Positions 8,649-15,863 are shown, counted from the stretch's first letter. The stretch is DNA of 16,093 bases from JAHJQQ01 sp032907525 (GCA_032907525.1 JAJJPM010000089.1:1-16093), one strand, 5' to 3'. Made by a program: numbers and translations. The notes: generated from the sequence alone by a model not told the origin.

Positions 8649-8859
8649 GGGTTATAAGCGAATGGCACTTGCCTAAACTCCTTCTTGGCCACGGAATCCA
8701 CGGAACAACACGGAAAGCCCTCATTGCGTAAGCCTGGGATCATCTCCCCGCGGTCGGTCTTCGGATTTTTACAATACGCCTTTTTCCGTGTCATTCCGTG
8801 GGTTCCGTGGCTATGTATTTCAAGACATCAGTCAAGTAGGTGCCATTCGGTTATAGCCC
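8649..8859. repeat. Nested palindromic intergenic element (locus C)
   Basis: Inner arms at 8687-8716 and 8782-8811 are inverted copies made of three CACGGAA units with 9-10-nt spacing, differing at a few bases. Outer arms at 8649-8668 (GGGTTATAAGCGAATGGCAC) and 8840-8859 match in inverse orientation at 18 of 20 positions and are unrelated in sequence to the inner arms. The core (8717-8781) has no recognisable gene. The element occupies most of the 291-bp gap between the PA2779 copy and the transporter. Confidence 0.88.
8653..8658 (-). promoter_or_regulatory. Possible -10 box (TTATAA) for the inverted PA2779 gene within the outer repeat arm
   Basis: On the minus strand the outer arm reads GCTTATAACCC, placing a TATAA-type box about 30 nt before the ATG at 8623. 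No good -35 box is visible. The inverted partner arm carries TTATAG in the opposite direction. This is weak evidence by eye. Confidence 0.25.
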
Positions 8860-8868
8860 GTTCGACAG

Positions 8869-8909
8869 CATATAGAAGGGTAGCCCACCGGCGTGTGAGC
8901 GCCATCACA
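8869..8909 (-). promoter_or_regulatory. CRP/Vfr-like operator with class II-spaced -10 box
   Basis: TGTGA-N6-TCACA at 8894-8909 fits the CRP-family consensus exactly in both half-sites. On the minus strand a TATATG box (8874-8869) puts a start near 8862, so the operator centre lies close to -40, the class II activator position. Transcription would run through the palindromic element toward the PA2779 copy at 8623, with a leader of about 240 nt. The 6-bp inverted repeat could instead be a minor hairpin after the transporter stop. Confidence 0.4.
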
Positions 8910-8914
8910 CTTGC

Positions 8915-10204
8915 TCAGCGGGCGGCCGCGGCGGCCCGCGCCGACACGCGCCGGTACTCGCCGCCCAGCCGGACCAGGGCGTACATCCACAGCAGGCAGG
9001 TCGCCAGCACCAGCCAGCCCAGGTCGCGGGCCGACAGGCTCCAGGGCAGCCACTGGGTCAGCAGCAGGATCAGCAGCGAGCCCAGCACCTTGAACATCCG
9101 GTAGCCGAACATGTCGATCCAGGCCTTGGCCTTGAAGATCAGCACCGGATCGATGGGGATGTAGAGCAGTTCCTTGGACGCGCGGTTGATGGAATACGAC
9201 AGCCCGCGGTCGGCGATCTTCAGCGCGCTGCCCGCCAGCAGCGTCGCGTTCGACATGAAGTACAGGCTGCCGGCCATGACCGACAGCGGCTGCGCGAACA
9301 GCCCGCCCAGGGCGCCCAGCCAGCGGTGGATCAGCGGCGTGATCAGCAGGTTGACGGCGATCGCCACCGCACTGAGGATGCCGAACACGTCCGCCAGGTA
9401 CACCGTGCGCGCCTCGCGTCCCTCGATGTGCGTCTCCACCATCTTCATGAACTGGAACTCGACCAGCGGTTCCACCACCTGCGCCAGCAGCAGGATCGCC
9501 GCGATCAGGAACAGATAGCGGTGCTTCGCGATGAAGTGCCACTGGTCCCGCTCGGCCTCGTCATGATTGGCGACGCCCGGCTGTTCGACGTACAGCCCCA
9601 GGCGCCCCATCAGCACGCTGAGCAGCATCAGCAGCGCGACGATGCCGGCCGCGACCGGCAGCAGGTCGAAGGTGTCCAGCCCGAGACGCTCCACCCAGGT
9701 GGCCGACAGCACACCGCCGGCCACGCCCCCGAGCAGCCCGCCCGTGGCGATCAGCCCGTACCAGCGCTTGCCCTGATCGGTGCTGTAGGCGGTATTTGTC
9801 AAGCTCCAGAACTGTTCGACTAGAACCACGCTCAGCATGTCGACGAATATGTAAAACGCGAACGGCAGCACAAATGCACTGTGCGGCAGGGACGGGTAGA
9901 AGCCGATAAGACAGGCAATGATGATCGCGCAGGTCGCCAGCACGACATTCAGGCGCGAGTGCCGTTCGATCAGCCGGTGATACACGGTGATGAGCAGCCC
10001 CAGGCCGACCGCCGTCGCGATCCACACATACGGCAGGCGGTCGCTGCCCAGCGCGGTCACGAAGATCGACCGGCTCGCGGGCTTGAGGTGATACAGCGCC
10101 GTGATGATGAGAAAGAAATTCGTGAACAGCAGCACGGCCTGAGCGAGGCGGCCGTTGCGAAATGTTGGCATGAGGTTTGCGATCCAGCGGTATTCGGTTA
10201 CCAT
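8915..10204 (-). CDS. Npt/Tlc (ATP/ADP translocase-like) MFS-superfamily membrane transporter
   Basis: The product is 429 residues with about 12 hydrophobic segments spread over the whole length. N-terminal AVLLFTNFFLIITALYHLKP and the late segment SINRASKELLYIP...AKAWIDMFGYRMFK resemble the nucleotide-transporter (Npt1/Npt2, Tlc) family. In obligate intracellular bacteria that family swaps host ATP for ADP; in free-living bacteria the substrate is unknown. Nucleotide transport is therefore not claimed here. The annotated ATG is at 10204; a second ATG at 10171 (MPTFRNG) fits the usual short N-terminus and is equally possible, since neither has a strong Shine-Dalgarno sequence. It is divergent from the serine hydrolase at 10236, with 31-64 bp between starts, so shared regulation is likely. 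The C-terminus is Arg/Ala-rich and cytosolic. Confidence 0.82.
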   Translation of the reverse strand: MVTEYRWIANLMPTFRNGRLAQAVLLFTNFFLIITALYHLKPASRSIFVTALGSDRLPYVWIATAVGLGLLITVYHRLIERHSRLNVVLATCAIIIACLIGFYPSLPHSAFVLPFAFYIFVDMLSVVLVEQFWSLTNTAYSTDQGKRWYGLIATGGLLGGVAGGVLSATWVERLGLDTFDLLPVAAGIVALLMLLSVLMGRLGLYVEQPGVANHDEAERDQWHFIAKHRYLFLIAAILLLAQVVEPLVEFQFMKMVETHIEGREARTVYLADVFGILSAVAIAVNLLITPLIHRWLGALGGLFAQPLSVMAGSLYFMSNATLLAGSALKIADRGLSYSINRASKELLYIPIDPVLIFKAKAWIDMFGYRMFKVLGSLLILLLTQWLPWSLSARDLGWLVLATCLLWMYALVRLGGEYRRVSARAAAAAR

Positions 10205-10223
10205 GAGCCCTGCAGGTCAGGGG

Positions 10224-10228
10224 GGAGG
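10224..10228 (+). promoter_or_regulatory. Ribosome binding site of the + strand serine hydrolase
   Basis: GGAGG within a GGGGGAGG run lies 7 nt before the ATG at 10236. It selects the signal-peptide start over the in-frame upstream ATG at 10155. Confidence 0.7.
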
Positions 10229-10235
10229 TCGTTGC

Positions 10236-11201
10236 ATGTTGCGACTGATAGCGGTGTTCGGACTCTTGCTGGGGCTGGCGGTATCGTCCCAAGTCGTTAA
10301 CGCAGAACAGCATTTCCCCCGGCTTCGGGATGCCCAGGATCCCGCCCTCCAGCGCCAGCTGGAACAGCGCATCAAGCGCCTGAATCTTGACGGGCCGGTC
10401 AAGAAGGGCCAACTGGCCATCGCCCTCGTCGACGTCACCGATCCGCAGCACCCCAGCCTGGCCCACGTCAACGGCGACAGCATGGTCTATGCGGCGAGCC
10501 TGCCGAAGATCGCGATCCTGCTGGCCGCGTTCGAGCGCGTTCACGAGGGGAAGCTCGCGCTGGACGACGAGCTGCGCGGACTGATGACCGACATGATCCG
10601 CTATTCCTCCAACACCGCGGCCACCGAGCTGATCCACCGTGTCGGGCGCAACTATATTAACAACGTCCTCAGTTCGCCGAAATACCGCCTCTACGACGAG
10701 CGCTACAACGGCGGCCTGTGGGTCGGCAAAGAATACGCGCAGGGCGTGGCCTACCGCCGTGATCCCCTGCACAACCTCTCTCACGGCGCGACCGCCTTCC
10801 AGGTCGCCCGCTTCTACTATCTGCTCGAGACCGGCCAGCTCGCCTCGCCGGAACTGTCGAAGGAGATGAAGGCCATCCTCGGCTCGCCCGGCATCAACCA
10901 CAAGTTCGTGAAGGGCCTGACCGCGAACTTCCCGGACGTGCAGATCTACCGCAAGTCGGGGACGTGGCGCCACTGGCACGCCGACAGCGCCATCGTCGAG
11001 CACGCCGGACGCACCTACATCGCGGTGGCGCTGGCCGAGAGCCCGAAGGGCGGCGAGTGGATGTCCAACCTGATCTGCGAGCTCGACGGCATCATTCTGG
11101 AACAGCCGGTGCGGACCGCAGGCCTCGCAGCAGCGCGTGCAGCCGGGTCGCCAGCGTCTGATGCTCCACGGCGGAGTTCCGCTTCAGAACGTTTGATGTG
11201 A
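10236..11201 (+). CDS. Exported class A beta-lactamase-fold serine hydrolase (penicillin-recognising family)
   Basis: The 321-residue product has a signal peptide (residues 1-23, VVNA before EQ). Three penicillin-recognising motifs are in order: SLPK (Ser88, Lys91), SSN (124-126) and KSG (240-242). These are the nucleophile/base pair, the SxN loop and the KTG-like strand of class A beta-lactamases and related DD-peptidases. I do not see a clear ExxLN omega-loop motif, so deacylation of beta-lactams is doubtful and a peptidoglycan-related or unknown ester/amide substrate is as likely. The conserved fold seems to finish near residue 290. The last 31 residues are Ala/Arg/Ser-rich and lie antisense to the convergent hydrolase gene, overlapping it by 110 bp. 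It is divergent from the Npt-like transporter with a very short gap. Confidence 0.85.
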   Translation: MLRLIAVFGLLLGLAVSSQVVNAEQHFPRLRDAQDPALQRQLEQRIKRLNLDGPVKKGQLAIALVDVTDPQHPSLAHVNGDSMVYAASLPKIAILLAAFERVHEGKLALDDELRGLMTDMIRYSSNTAATELIHRVGRNYINNVLSSPKYRLYDERYNGGLWVGKEYAQGVAYRRDPLHNLSHGATAFQVARFYYLLETGQLASPELSKEMKAILGSPGINHKFVKGLTANFPDVQIYRKSGTWRHWHADSAIVEHAGRTYIAVALAESPKGGEWMSNLICELDGIILEQPVRTAGLAAARAAGSPASDAPRRSSASERLM

Positions 11202-12387
11202 TCGCGACCATGTAGAACAGCCGCGGCTCGCCCGCCGGTGATTCCACGATGGCCACCGAGTTCATCAGGTTCTCGACGTTGCCCTGATATTTTTTGCAGA
11301 CGAAGCCTTCCTCCGGCTGGCAGCGGTACAGCGAGCCGGACTTGAAGTACACCGCCGCATCCCGCAGCACCGGCGCCGACGCATAGCGGATGCGCGTCTG
11401 CGTCATGTACATCAGCCGCTTGATCTCCAGGCTCGACCACGGGTCCACCAGCCGGCCCTGCTCCATGCGCAGCAGATAGCGGATCAGCTCGTCGGTGGTC
11501 GCGACGCTGTTGGTGCCGGGCGCGCGCCGCTTGCCCTGATGGGTGAAGAAGCTGCCCTGGCGCAGATCCTCCGGATCCAGACCGTTGCGCGTCGCCGATG
11601 ATTTCACGGTGTCGACCCACAGCTCGCCCAGCGCCTTGCGCGGCGTCTGTTCCAGAAAGGCCTGCATCCTGTCGGGTGCGGCCGGATAATTCGCCCCGAA
11701 ATGCCGCAGCAGCAGCACCTGCTGCATGACCATGCTGGCGGCCGCGTTGGAGCTCGCCGACATCATCCAGTCGAGGTAGCTCCACAGGTTCGCGGTGTCG
11801 CCCTCGCGCAGCGCACGGCGCCGTATGCGGTTCTCGTCGGGACGCCAGAACGGCACGACGTGATGGTCGGTGCGGATGAAGGCGTCCGCCGTCACCAGGC
11901 TGTCCTTCAGCACGCGCCGGCGCGCCTCGATGTCGTCGGGATGGATGTCCGCCAGCGTCTGCATCATCGCCAGGCTCACCATCAGCTTGCCCACGCTGCC
12001 GGGATTGCGGCGCGTGTCGCCGTTGTGCTCGGCATACAGGGGCGCAGCCGGATCGCTCAGGTCCAGCACGCTGATGCTGTAGCGCTTCGCGTCGGCGCCG
12101 AGCAGGCGGACGATGCGGCGGGTGAAGTCGGGATCGGGCGCCGGGATCTCGAAGTCCGGATGGTCCTGCAGCTGCAGCCGGATCTGCGCGGCCGGCAGCT
12201 GCGCGCCCGGCGGCAGTTTGTTGCCCGGCACTTTGCCCTGCTGCGCGAGCCGATACCCCTCCAGCCGCGCGATGCCGGTCTCCTCGAAGGCGTCGATGGG
12301 ATAGCCGAAGGCCGTCCCGAGGCACAGCGCCAGCGCGCAGCCGAGCAGGCGGCGGGCGGTCTTCGGCGGATGCGGTCGTGGTGGCAT
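11092..12387 (-). CDS. Exported class A beta-lactamase-fold serine hydrolase, second divergent family member
   Basis: The 431-residue product starts MPPRPH with a basic n-region and hydrophobic stretch (residues 13-28), a likely signal peptide. About 90 extra residues precede the catalytic fold. Motifs are SVGK (Ser131, Lys134), SSN (212-214) and KSG (349-351), the penicillin-recognising set. No clear class A ExxLN glutamate motif is seen. Cys356 and Cys364 flank the strand after KSG and could form a disulfide. The frame stays open to a GTG at 12441, but that lies in the repeat element, so ATG 12387 is preferred although no good Shine-Dalgarno sequence is visible. The 3' end overlaps the opposite-strand hydrolase by 110 bp. 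It lies 226 bp after the dikinase-like gene on the same strand, possibly once an operon now split by the palindromic element. The substrate is unknown. Confidence 0.84.
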   Translation of the reverse strand: MPPRPHPPKTARRLLGCALALCLGTAFGYPIDAFEETGIARLEGYRLAQQGKVPGNKLPPGAQLPAAQIRLQLQDHPDFEIPAPDPDFTRRIVRLLGADAKRYSISVLDLSDPAAPLYAEHNGDTRRNPGSVGKLMVSLAMMQTLADIHPDDIEARRRVLKDSLVTADAFIRTDHHVVPFWRPDENRIRRRALREGDTANLWSYLDWMMSASSNAAASMVMQQVLLLRHFGANYPAAPDRMQAFLEQTPRKALGELWVDTVKSSATRNGLDPEDLRQGSFFTHQGKRRAPGTNSVATTDELIRYLLRMEQGRLVDPWSSLEIKRLMYMTQTRIRYASAPVLRDAAVYFKSGSLYRCQPEEGFVCKKYQGNVENLMNSVAIVESPAGEPRLFYMVAITSNVLKRNSAVEHQTLATRLHALLRGLRSAPAVPE

Positions 12388-12410
12388 GGTCTGGATGTTA
12401 GTCGAAGTCA

Positions 12411-12631
12411 GTGAGGAGTGAGGAGAAAAGATCTTGGCCACGGAACCACACGGAAATACACGGAAGCGCCGGGGGCAGACTTACACTCACCCTCGGGGAC
12501 AGACTTAAGTCTGTCCCCTTAGCACCGCTGCAAGCGGCCATATCACCTGCAAGGCCTTTGGCACAAATATTTTTTCCGTGTATTTCCGTGTGATTCCGTG
12601 GCCATACCGGGTTTCACTCCTCACTCCTCAC
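12411..12631. repeat. Nested palindromic intergenic element (locus D)
   Basis: Inner arms at 12436-12465 and 12574-12603 are 30-nt inverted copies with one mismatch, each holding three CACGGAA units about 10 nt apart. Outer arms GTGAGGAGTGAGGAG (12411-12425) and its perfect inverse (12617-12631) flank them. The right outer arm is inside the dikinase-like coding region and supplies its last codons, and the adjoining bases (12614-12616) supply the stop. The 108-nt core contains a 24-nt perfect palindrome and a small hairpin (CCGC TGCAA GCGG, about 12524-12536). No coding potential is seen. Confidence 0.92.
12495..12518. repeat. 24-nt perfect palindrome GGGGACAGACTT and its inverse
   Basis: GGGGACAGACTT is followed at once by its exact reverse complement. 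A degenerate direct copy of the left half (GGGGGCAGACTTA, 12471-12483) lies 11 nt before it. Similar GGGGACAGACTT palindromes occur, from memory, near REP-associated (Y1/RAYT) transposase genes; no transposase is in this window. Confidence 0.85.
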
Positions 12632-15580
12632 CCCCAAGTCCACCACGGTATCCGCGCCGCGCACCGCGGCGCGGTCCATTCCGATCAGATACTGGCTGCG
12701 GCGTGCCCGTGCGCTCTCCACGAAGGGACGGATCTGGAACAGTGCGAGGCGGCCGTCGCGGAAGCCGAACTCGATGTCCGCCGGGGCCGGCAGGCCGCCG
12801 TCGCCGCCGGGCATGGGGAAGCGCCGTTCGACGTCGTCGGCCAGGCGCCGCAGCTGTTCGGTCTCGGCCTCGGTGAGCACGCGCTCGGCGCCGCTCGCCG
12901 GAACGCGTACGATGCCGCCGCCGGGCGCGGCTTCGGCGCGCAGGGGCGCGGAGGCCTGGGCGAGCAGGCGCGTCTCGCCGTCGGCGCGGCGCACCCGCAG
13001 TTCTTCGGCGGCCTGACCCTCGACCGCGCCGCCCACGCCCTCGGACACGGCGATCGACAGCCAGTGGCGGTCGCCGCTCTCGACGTCGGCCGTCACCAGC
13101 ACGCCGGACTTCTGCGCGGGGAAGGTCTGCAGCAGCAGCACCGCCGGATAGACGTGCCGGGGCTGCGGCATGTGCGCCTGCCGCCAGGCATAGGCGCGTT
13201 CCGTGAAGGGCGAGGCCCACACCTGCTGGATGGCCTGCACGATCGGTTCGAAGCCGACCACGTTGGGCACGGTGCGGTTGAGTCCTGCGCCGGTGAAGCC
13301 CGGCAGGTCCTCGACGTTGGTGTCGCTGCGCACGAACACACCGACTTCGTGGGCGCTGCCGAACACCTCGGTCATCGCCGCGCGCAGCCGCATGCGGAAC
13401 TCTTCGCCGGGGTCCGTATGCGTGATCCAGTCGCGCAACGCCGCGAGAAAGGCCTGCACCTCTTCACGCTGCCGGCCCGGCTCGGTGATCGTGCGCAGCC
13501 GTGCGTATTCGGCGTTCAGCCAGTCGTAGGCGCTGGGGCTGTCGGGCCGCTCCGGCGCGATCGGCTTGTCGAGCAGCGCGCGGAACGCGCCGAACGGGAT
13601 CGCCAGGCCGGCGCTCACCGCTTCGGGATAGTTGCGGCGCAGTTCGCCGAGGTTGGCGGCCTTGGGGCCGACGGTGCGCCCGGAGTCGCGCGCCGAAATG
13701 CGTTCCAGCGGCATCGGCTCCGTGTGTTCCAGATCGAGCTTGTCCAGATCGGGCTCGATGACGATGTCGTCGGCGAGCGTCTCGCGGCCGAAGACCTCAT
13801 CCCAGCGCGGTCCGTCCACCGCGATCTCCACCGCGCCGCGCGGACTCACCGCCATGACGATGGGCTGGCCCATGTGTGCCTCGATCTCGGCCAGAAGCGC
13901 ATCGTCCACGACCACGTTGGGAATGCCGAGGTTGCGGGCCAGCAGCTGCACATGCGACAGCGAGCTGCCCTCGCCGCGCGTGAGTATGCCGGCGACGCGC
14001 GGGAGTTCCGGCGTGGTCGATGGCAGCAGGTAGATGCCGTCGCGGCGGAAGTCCGCTTCGTCCTGCGGCGGCGGCAGCAGAGTGCCGCGGCTCAGGCCGG
14101 GGTTGAGGGCGCGCAGGCCGGTGGCCTGCTCCCGTCCGAACAGCGTGTGCCGCACGCCGGCGAGGTCGTTGGCGTCTTCAGTGAGTCCGTCGAGCACGCG
14201 CGTGAAGGCGAGCAGCGGGCTGGTGCGCAGCCGGTCGGGGATGTAGTGCACCGCGTTGGGCGTGAGCACCGTCCAGCGCTCGACCGTGAGTCCGAAATGG
14301 AACTCCATGCCGCGCTGCGCCCACTGGGGCACGCGCGCGAGATAGCGCAGCGCGGAGAGGTAGGCCTCGACGCGCAGCGGTCGCGTCGCGAGGAGCTGCG
14401 CGATCTCGTGTTCGGCCGCCTGCCGCTGACGCGCCGACAGCAGACCGGCGGCATACAGCCCCTTCGTCATGTCCCGCAGCCATTGGAGACGCGTGGCCCG
14501 GTCCGCCGCCTGTGCCTCTTCGACGAGCCGATTGCCGAGGGCATAGATCTCGTCCTCGATCGCGAGACCGGCGAGCAGCACGCGGATGCGGTTCGGCGGG
14601 CTCAGGTCGCCGGGTGCGGCGATGCGCTCGCGCCAGTCGGCGCCGTAGTCGGCGGCCAGCGTCAGGCGCTGCGCGAGATCCCGCGTGCCGCCGAGGCGCG
14701 CGGCGGCGGCACGCAGCTCGGCCTTGAGCGCGCGGTTGGGTGTCTCGTCGGCCAGCGCCTCGAGCTGGCGCAGCGCGGTCCGCGGCGCGTACAGCGCCTC
14801 GAGCTGTTCGGCCAGACGCGCGTACTGCTCGGCGAGCTCAGGCAGGCCACGGCTCGCGGCGTGCTCGCGCACCAGCTGCGGATCGTTCGCGTCGGGGATG
14901 CCGTGGATCTTCACCCGCAGCGGCTGGAAGGCCGGGTCCTTGTCGGCGATCTCGATGGCCAGCTGGCGCGCCTCGCCGGCGGTCGAAGGCTCCAGCCGCA
15001 CGGGCAGCAGCCGCGCCGCCTCGCGCAGCAGCAGATAACGCCGCGGCGCCAGCCAGTCCGGATCCTCCACCAGTGCCAGCAGCAGCTGCCGCGCACCGTC
15101 GTGCTCGTCCTCGATCTGCAGTGCGCCGCGGTAATAGCGCGCCTGCCGGAACAGGAAGCCGTCGTCGTTGGCGATCAGGAACTGCTCGAGCAGGATCTGG
15201 CGCAGACGGTCCAGATGCGCCGCCGGCCCGACGAAATCCAGCGGCTGAATGTCGGCCAGCAGGTTCGCCACCAGGTAGCCGTCGTTGCGCATGGCCAGGA
15301 TGCGCGTGTTCCATTCGCCGTGCTGCACGCCGCCGCCGTGTTCGCTGCAGGCCCCCGGCGTGGGCGGCAGGATGGCGCCGTCCTCGCAGAACCAGCGTAT
15401 GCGGCTGAACGGACCGCGCGGCTCGCGCTTCATCTGGTCGACCCACTGCCGCAGCAGCTTCGGGTCCAGCGGCTCCGCGGCGCCCATCTCCAGTGGCGGC
15501 GTATCGGCCCCTACGGAAAACACGGACACCGCCAGCGCGAACAGCAGGAAGGACAGACGGCGGGCGAGCGGGGTGGGCAT
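12614..15580 (-). CDS. Exported dikinase-like protein: phosphohistidine swivel domain followed by PPDK-type ATP-grasp domain
   Basis: The 988-residue product starts MPTPLARRLS with a hydrophobic core and a VGA-D cleavage-like site near residue 26. An alpha-helical N-terminal half of unknown fold runs to about 450. The PEP-utiliser mobile domain follows with GEGSSLSHVQLLARNLGIP; His543 is the presumed phosphorylated residue. The PPDK/PEP-synthase-type ATP-grasp domain spans about 630-955: VGPKAANLGELR, FVRSDTNVEDLPGFTGAG, and IEFGF...FQIRPF at the end. Swivel before ATP-grasp, with no PEP/pyruvate TIM barrel, is the order of alpha-glucan water dikinases rather than PEP synthase, although no starch-binding domain is evident. 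Export is odd because ATP is scarce in the periplasm. The start at 15580 is chosen for the signal peptide; the frame runs further upstream without support. A TATATATAT tract sits just before the ATG and no Shine-Dalgarno sequence is seen. The last codons lie in a repeat arm. Confidence 0.85.
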   Translation of the reverse strand: MPTPLARRLSFLLFALAVSVFSVGADTPPLEMGAAEPLDPKLLRQWVDQMKREPRGPFSRIRWFCEDGAILPPTPGACSEHGGGVQHGEWNTRILAMRNDGYLVANLLADIQPLDFVGPAAHLDRLRQILLEQFLIANDDGFLFRQARYYRGALQIEDEHDGARQLLLALVEDPDWLAPRRYLLLREAARLLPVRLEPSTAGEARQLAIEIADKDPAFQPLRVKIHGIPDANDPQLVREHAASRGLPELAEQYARLAEQLEALYAPRTALRQLEALADETPNRALKAELRAAAARLGGTRDLAQRLTLAADYGADWRERIAAPGDLSPPNRIRVLLAGLAIEDEIYALGNRLVEEAQAADRATRLQWLRDMTKGLYAAGLLSARQRQAAEHEIAQLLATRPLRVEAYLSALRYLARVPQWAQRGMEFHFGLTVERWTVLTPNAVHYIPDRLRTSPLLAFTRVLDGLTEDANDLAGVRHTLFGREQATGLRALNPGLSRGTLLPPPQDEADFRRDGIYLLPSTTPELPRVAGILTRGEGSSLSHVQLLARNLGIPNVVVDDALLAEIEAHMGQPIVMAVSPRGAVEIAVDGPRWDEVFGRETLADDIVIEPDLDKLDLEHTEPMPLERISARDSGRTVGPKAANLGELRRNYPEAVSAGLAIPFGAFRALLDKPIAPERPDSPSAYDWLNAEYARLRTITEPGRQREEVQAFLAALRDWITHTDPGEEFRMRLRAAMTEVFGSAHEVGVFVRSDTNVEDLPGFTGAGLNRTVPNVVGFEPIVQAIQQVWASPFTERAYAWRQAHMPQPRHVYPAVLLLQTFPAQKSGVLVTADVESGDRHWLSIAVSEGVGGAVEGQAAEELRVRRADGETRLLAQASAPLRAEAAPGGGIVRVPASGAERVLTEAETEQLRRLADDVERRFPMPGGDGGLPAPADIEFGFRDGRLALFQIRPFVESARARRSQYLIGMDRAAVRGADTVVDLGVRSEE

Positions 15581-15623
15581 GGCGGATATATATAAGGTGG
15601 GATCGGAGCGACCGGCTGACCAA

Positions 15624-15685
15624 CATTCGGGCACGGGGGCGTGTCCCGGGCGGCTGACAACTCTAGGGGCAGCCGCCCCCGAATG
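15624..15685. repeat. Two-tier GC-rich hairpin upstream of the dikinase-like gene
   Basis: CATTCGGG (15624-15631) pairs with CCCGAATG (15678-15685). Inside it GGGCGGCTG (15648-15656) pairs perfectly with CAGCCGCCC (15670-15678) around a 13-nt loop; the two stems share one base at 15678. It begins 44 bp upstream of the dikinase-like start on the minus strand and could be a regulatory leader or a terminator for an upstream gene. There is no T-run. Confidence 0.5.
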
Positions 15686-15863
15686 CAAATGCCCCGGGCC
15701 CCTCCCGCGAAGAGCGGAACACGGCCGCCGCCGGAAGCCCGATTGCATGCCGCCGGCCGGTGGTTTACCCTACGCGCTCTTTGCGGCTGGAGGTTCCTGG
15801 CGGGAACTCCGCGGCCGTGGGTTCAGGTGCCGTAACCGTTTGAAGTAGGGAGGTTGCGGCCTT

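Noticed and set aside
8624..8794. 57-residue N-terminal extension of the inverted PA2779 gene
   Set aside because: It translates the palindromic element and would bury the signal peptide; the ATG at 8623 has its own ribosome binding site.
10178..10204. Possible plus-strand promoter TTGCGA-N16-TACCAT for the serine hydrolase
   Set aside because: Too weak a match in both boxes and inside the transporter's likely coding start; not enough to list as a feature.
10155..10235. N-terminal extension of the plus-strand serine hydrolase from the ATG at 10155
   Set aside because: A strong GGAGG and a signal peptide place the start at 10236; the extension overlaps the transporter's 5' end and precedes the secretion signal.
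12388..12441. 18-residue N-terminal extension of the minus-strand hydrolase from GTG 12441
   Set aside because: The GTG lies in the CACGGAA arm and the extra residues come from the repeat; the ATG at 12387 begins a plausible signal peptide.
12578..15595. 1005-codon open frame on the plus strand across the dikinase-like gene
   Set aside because: It is antisense to a protein with clear swivel and ATP-grasp motifs; its own translation is Ala/Arg/Gln/His-rich with no domain, as expected from GC-rich codon bias.
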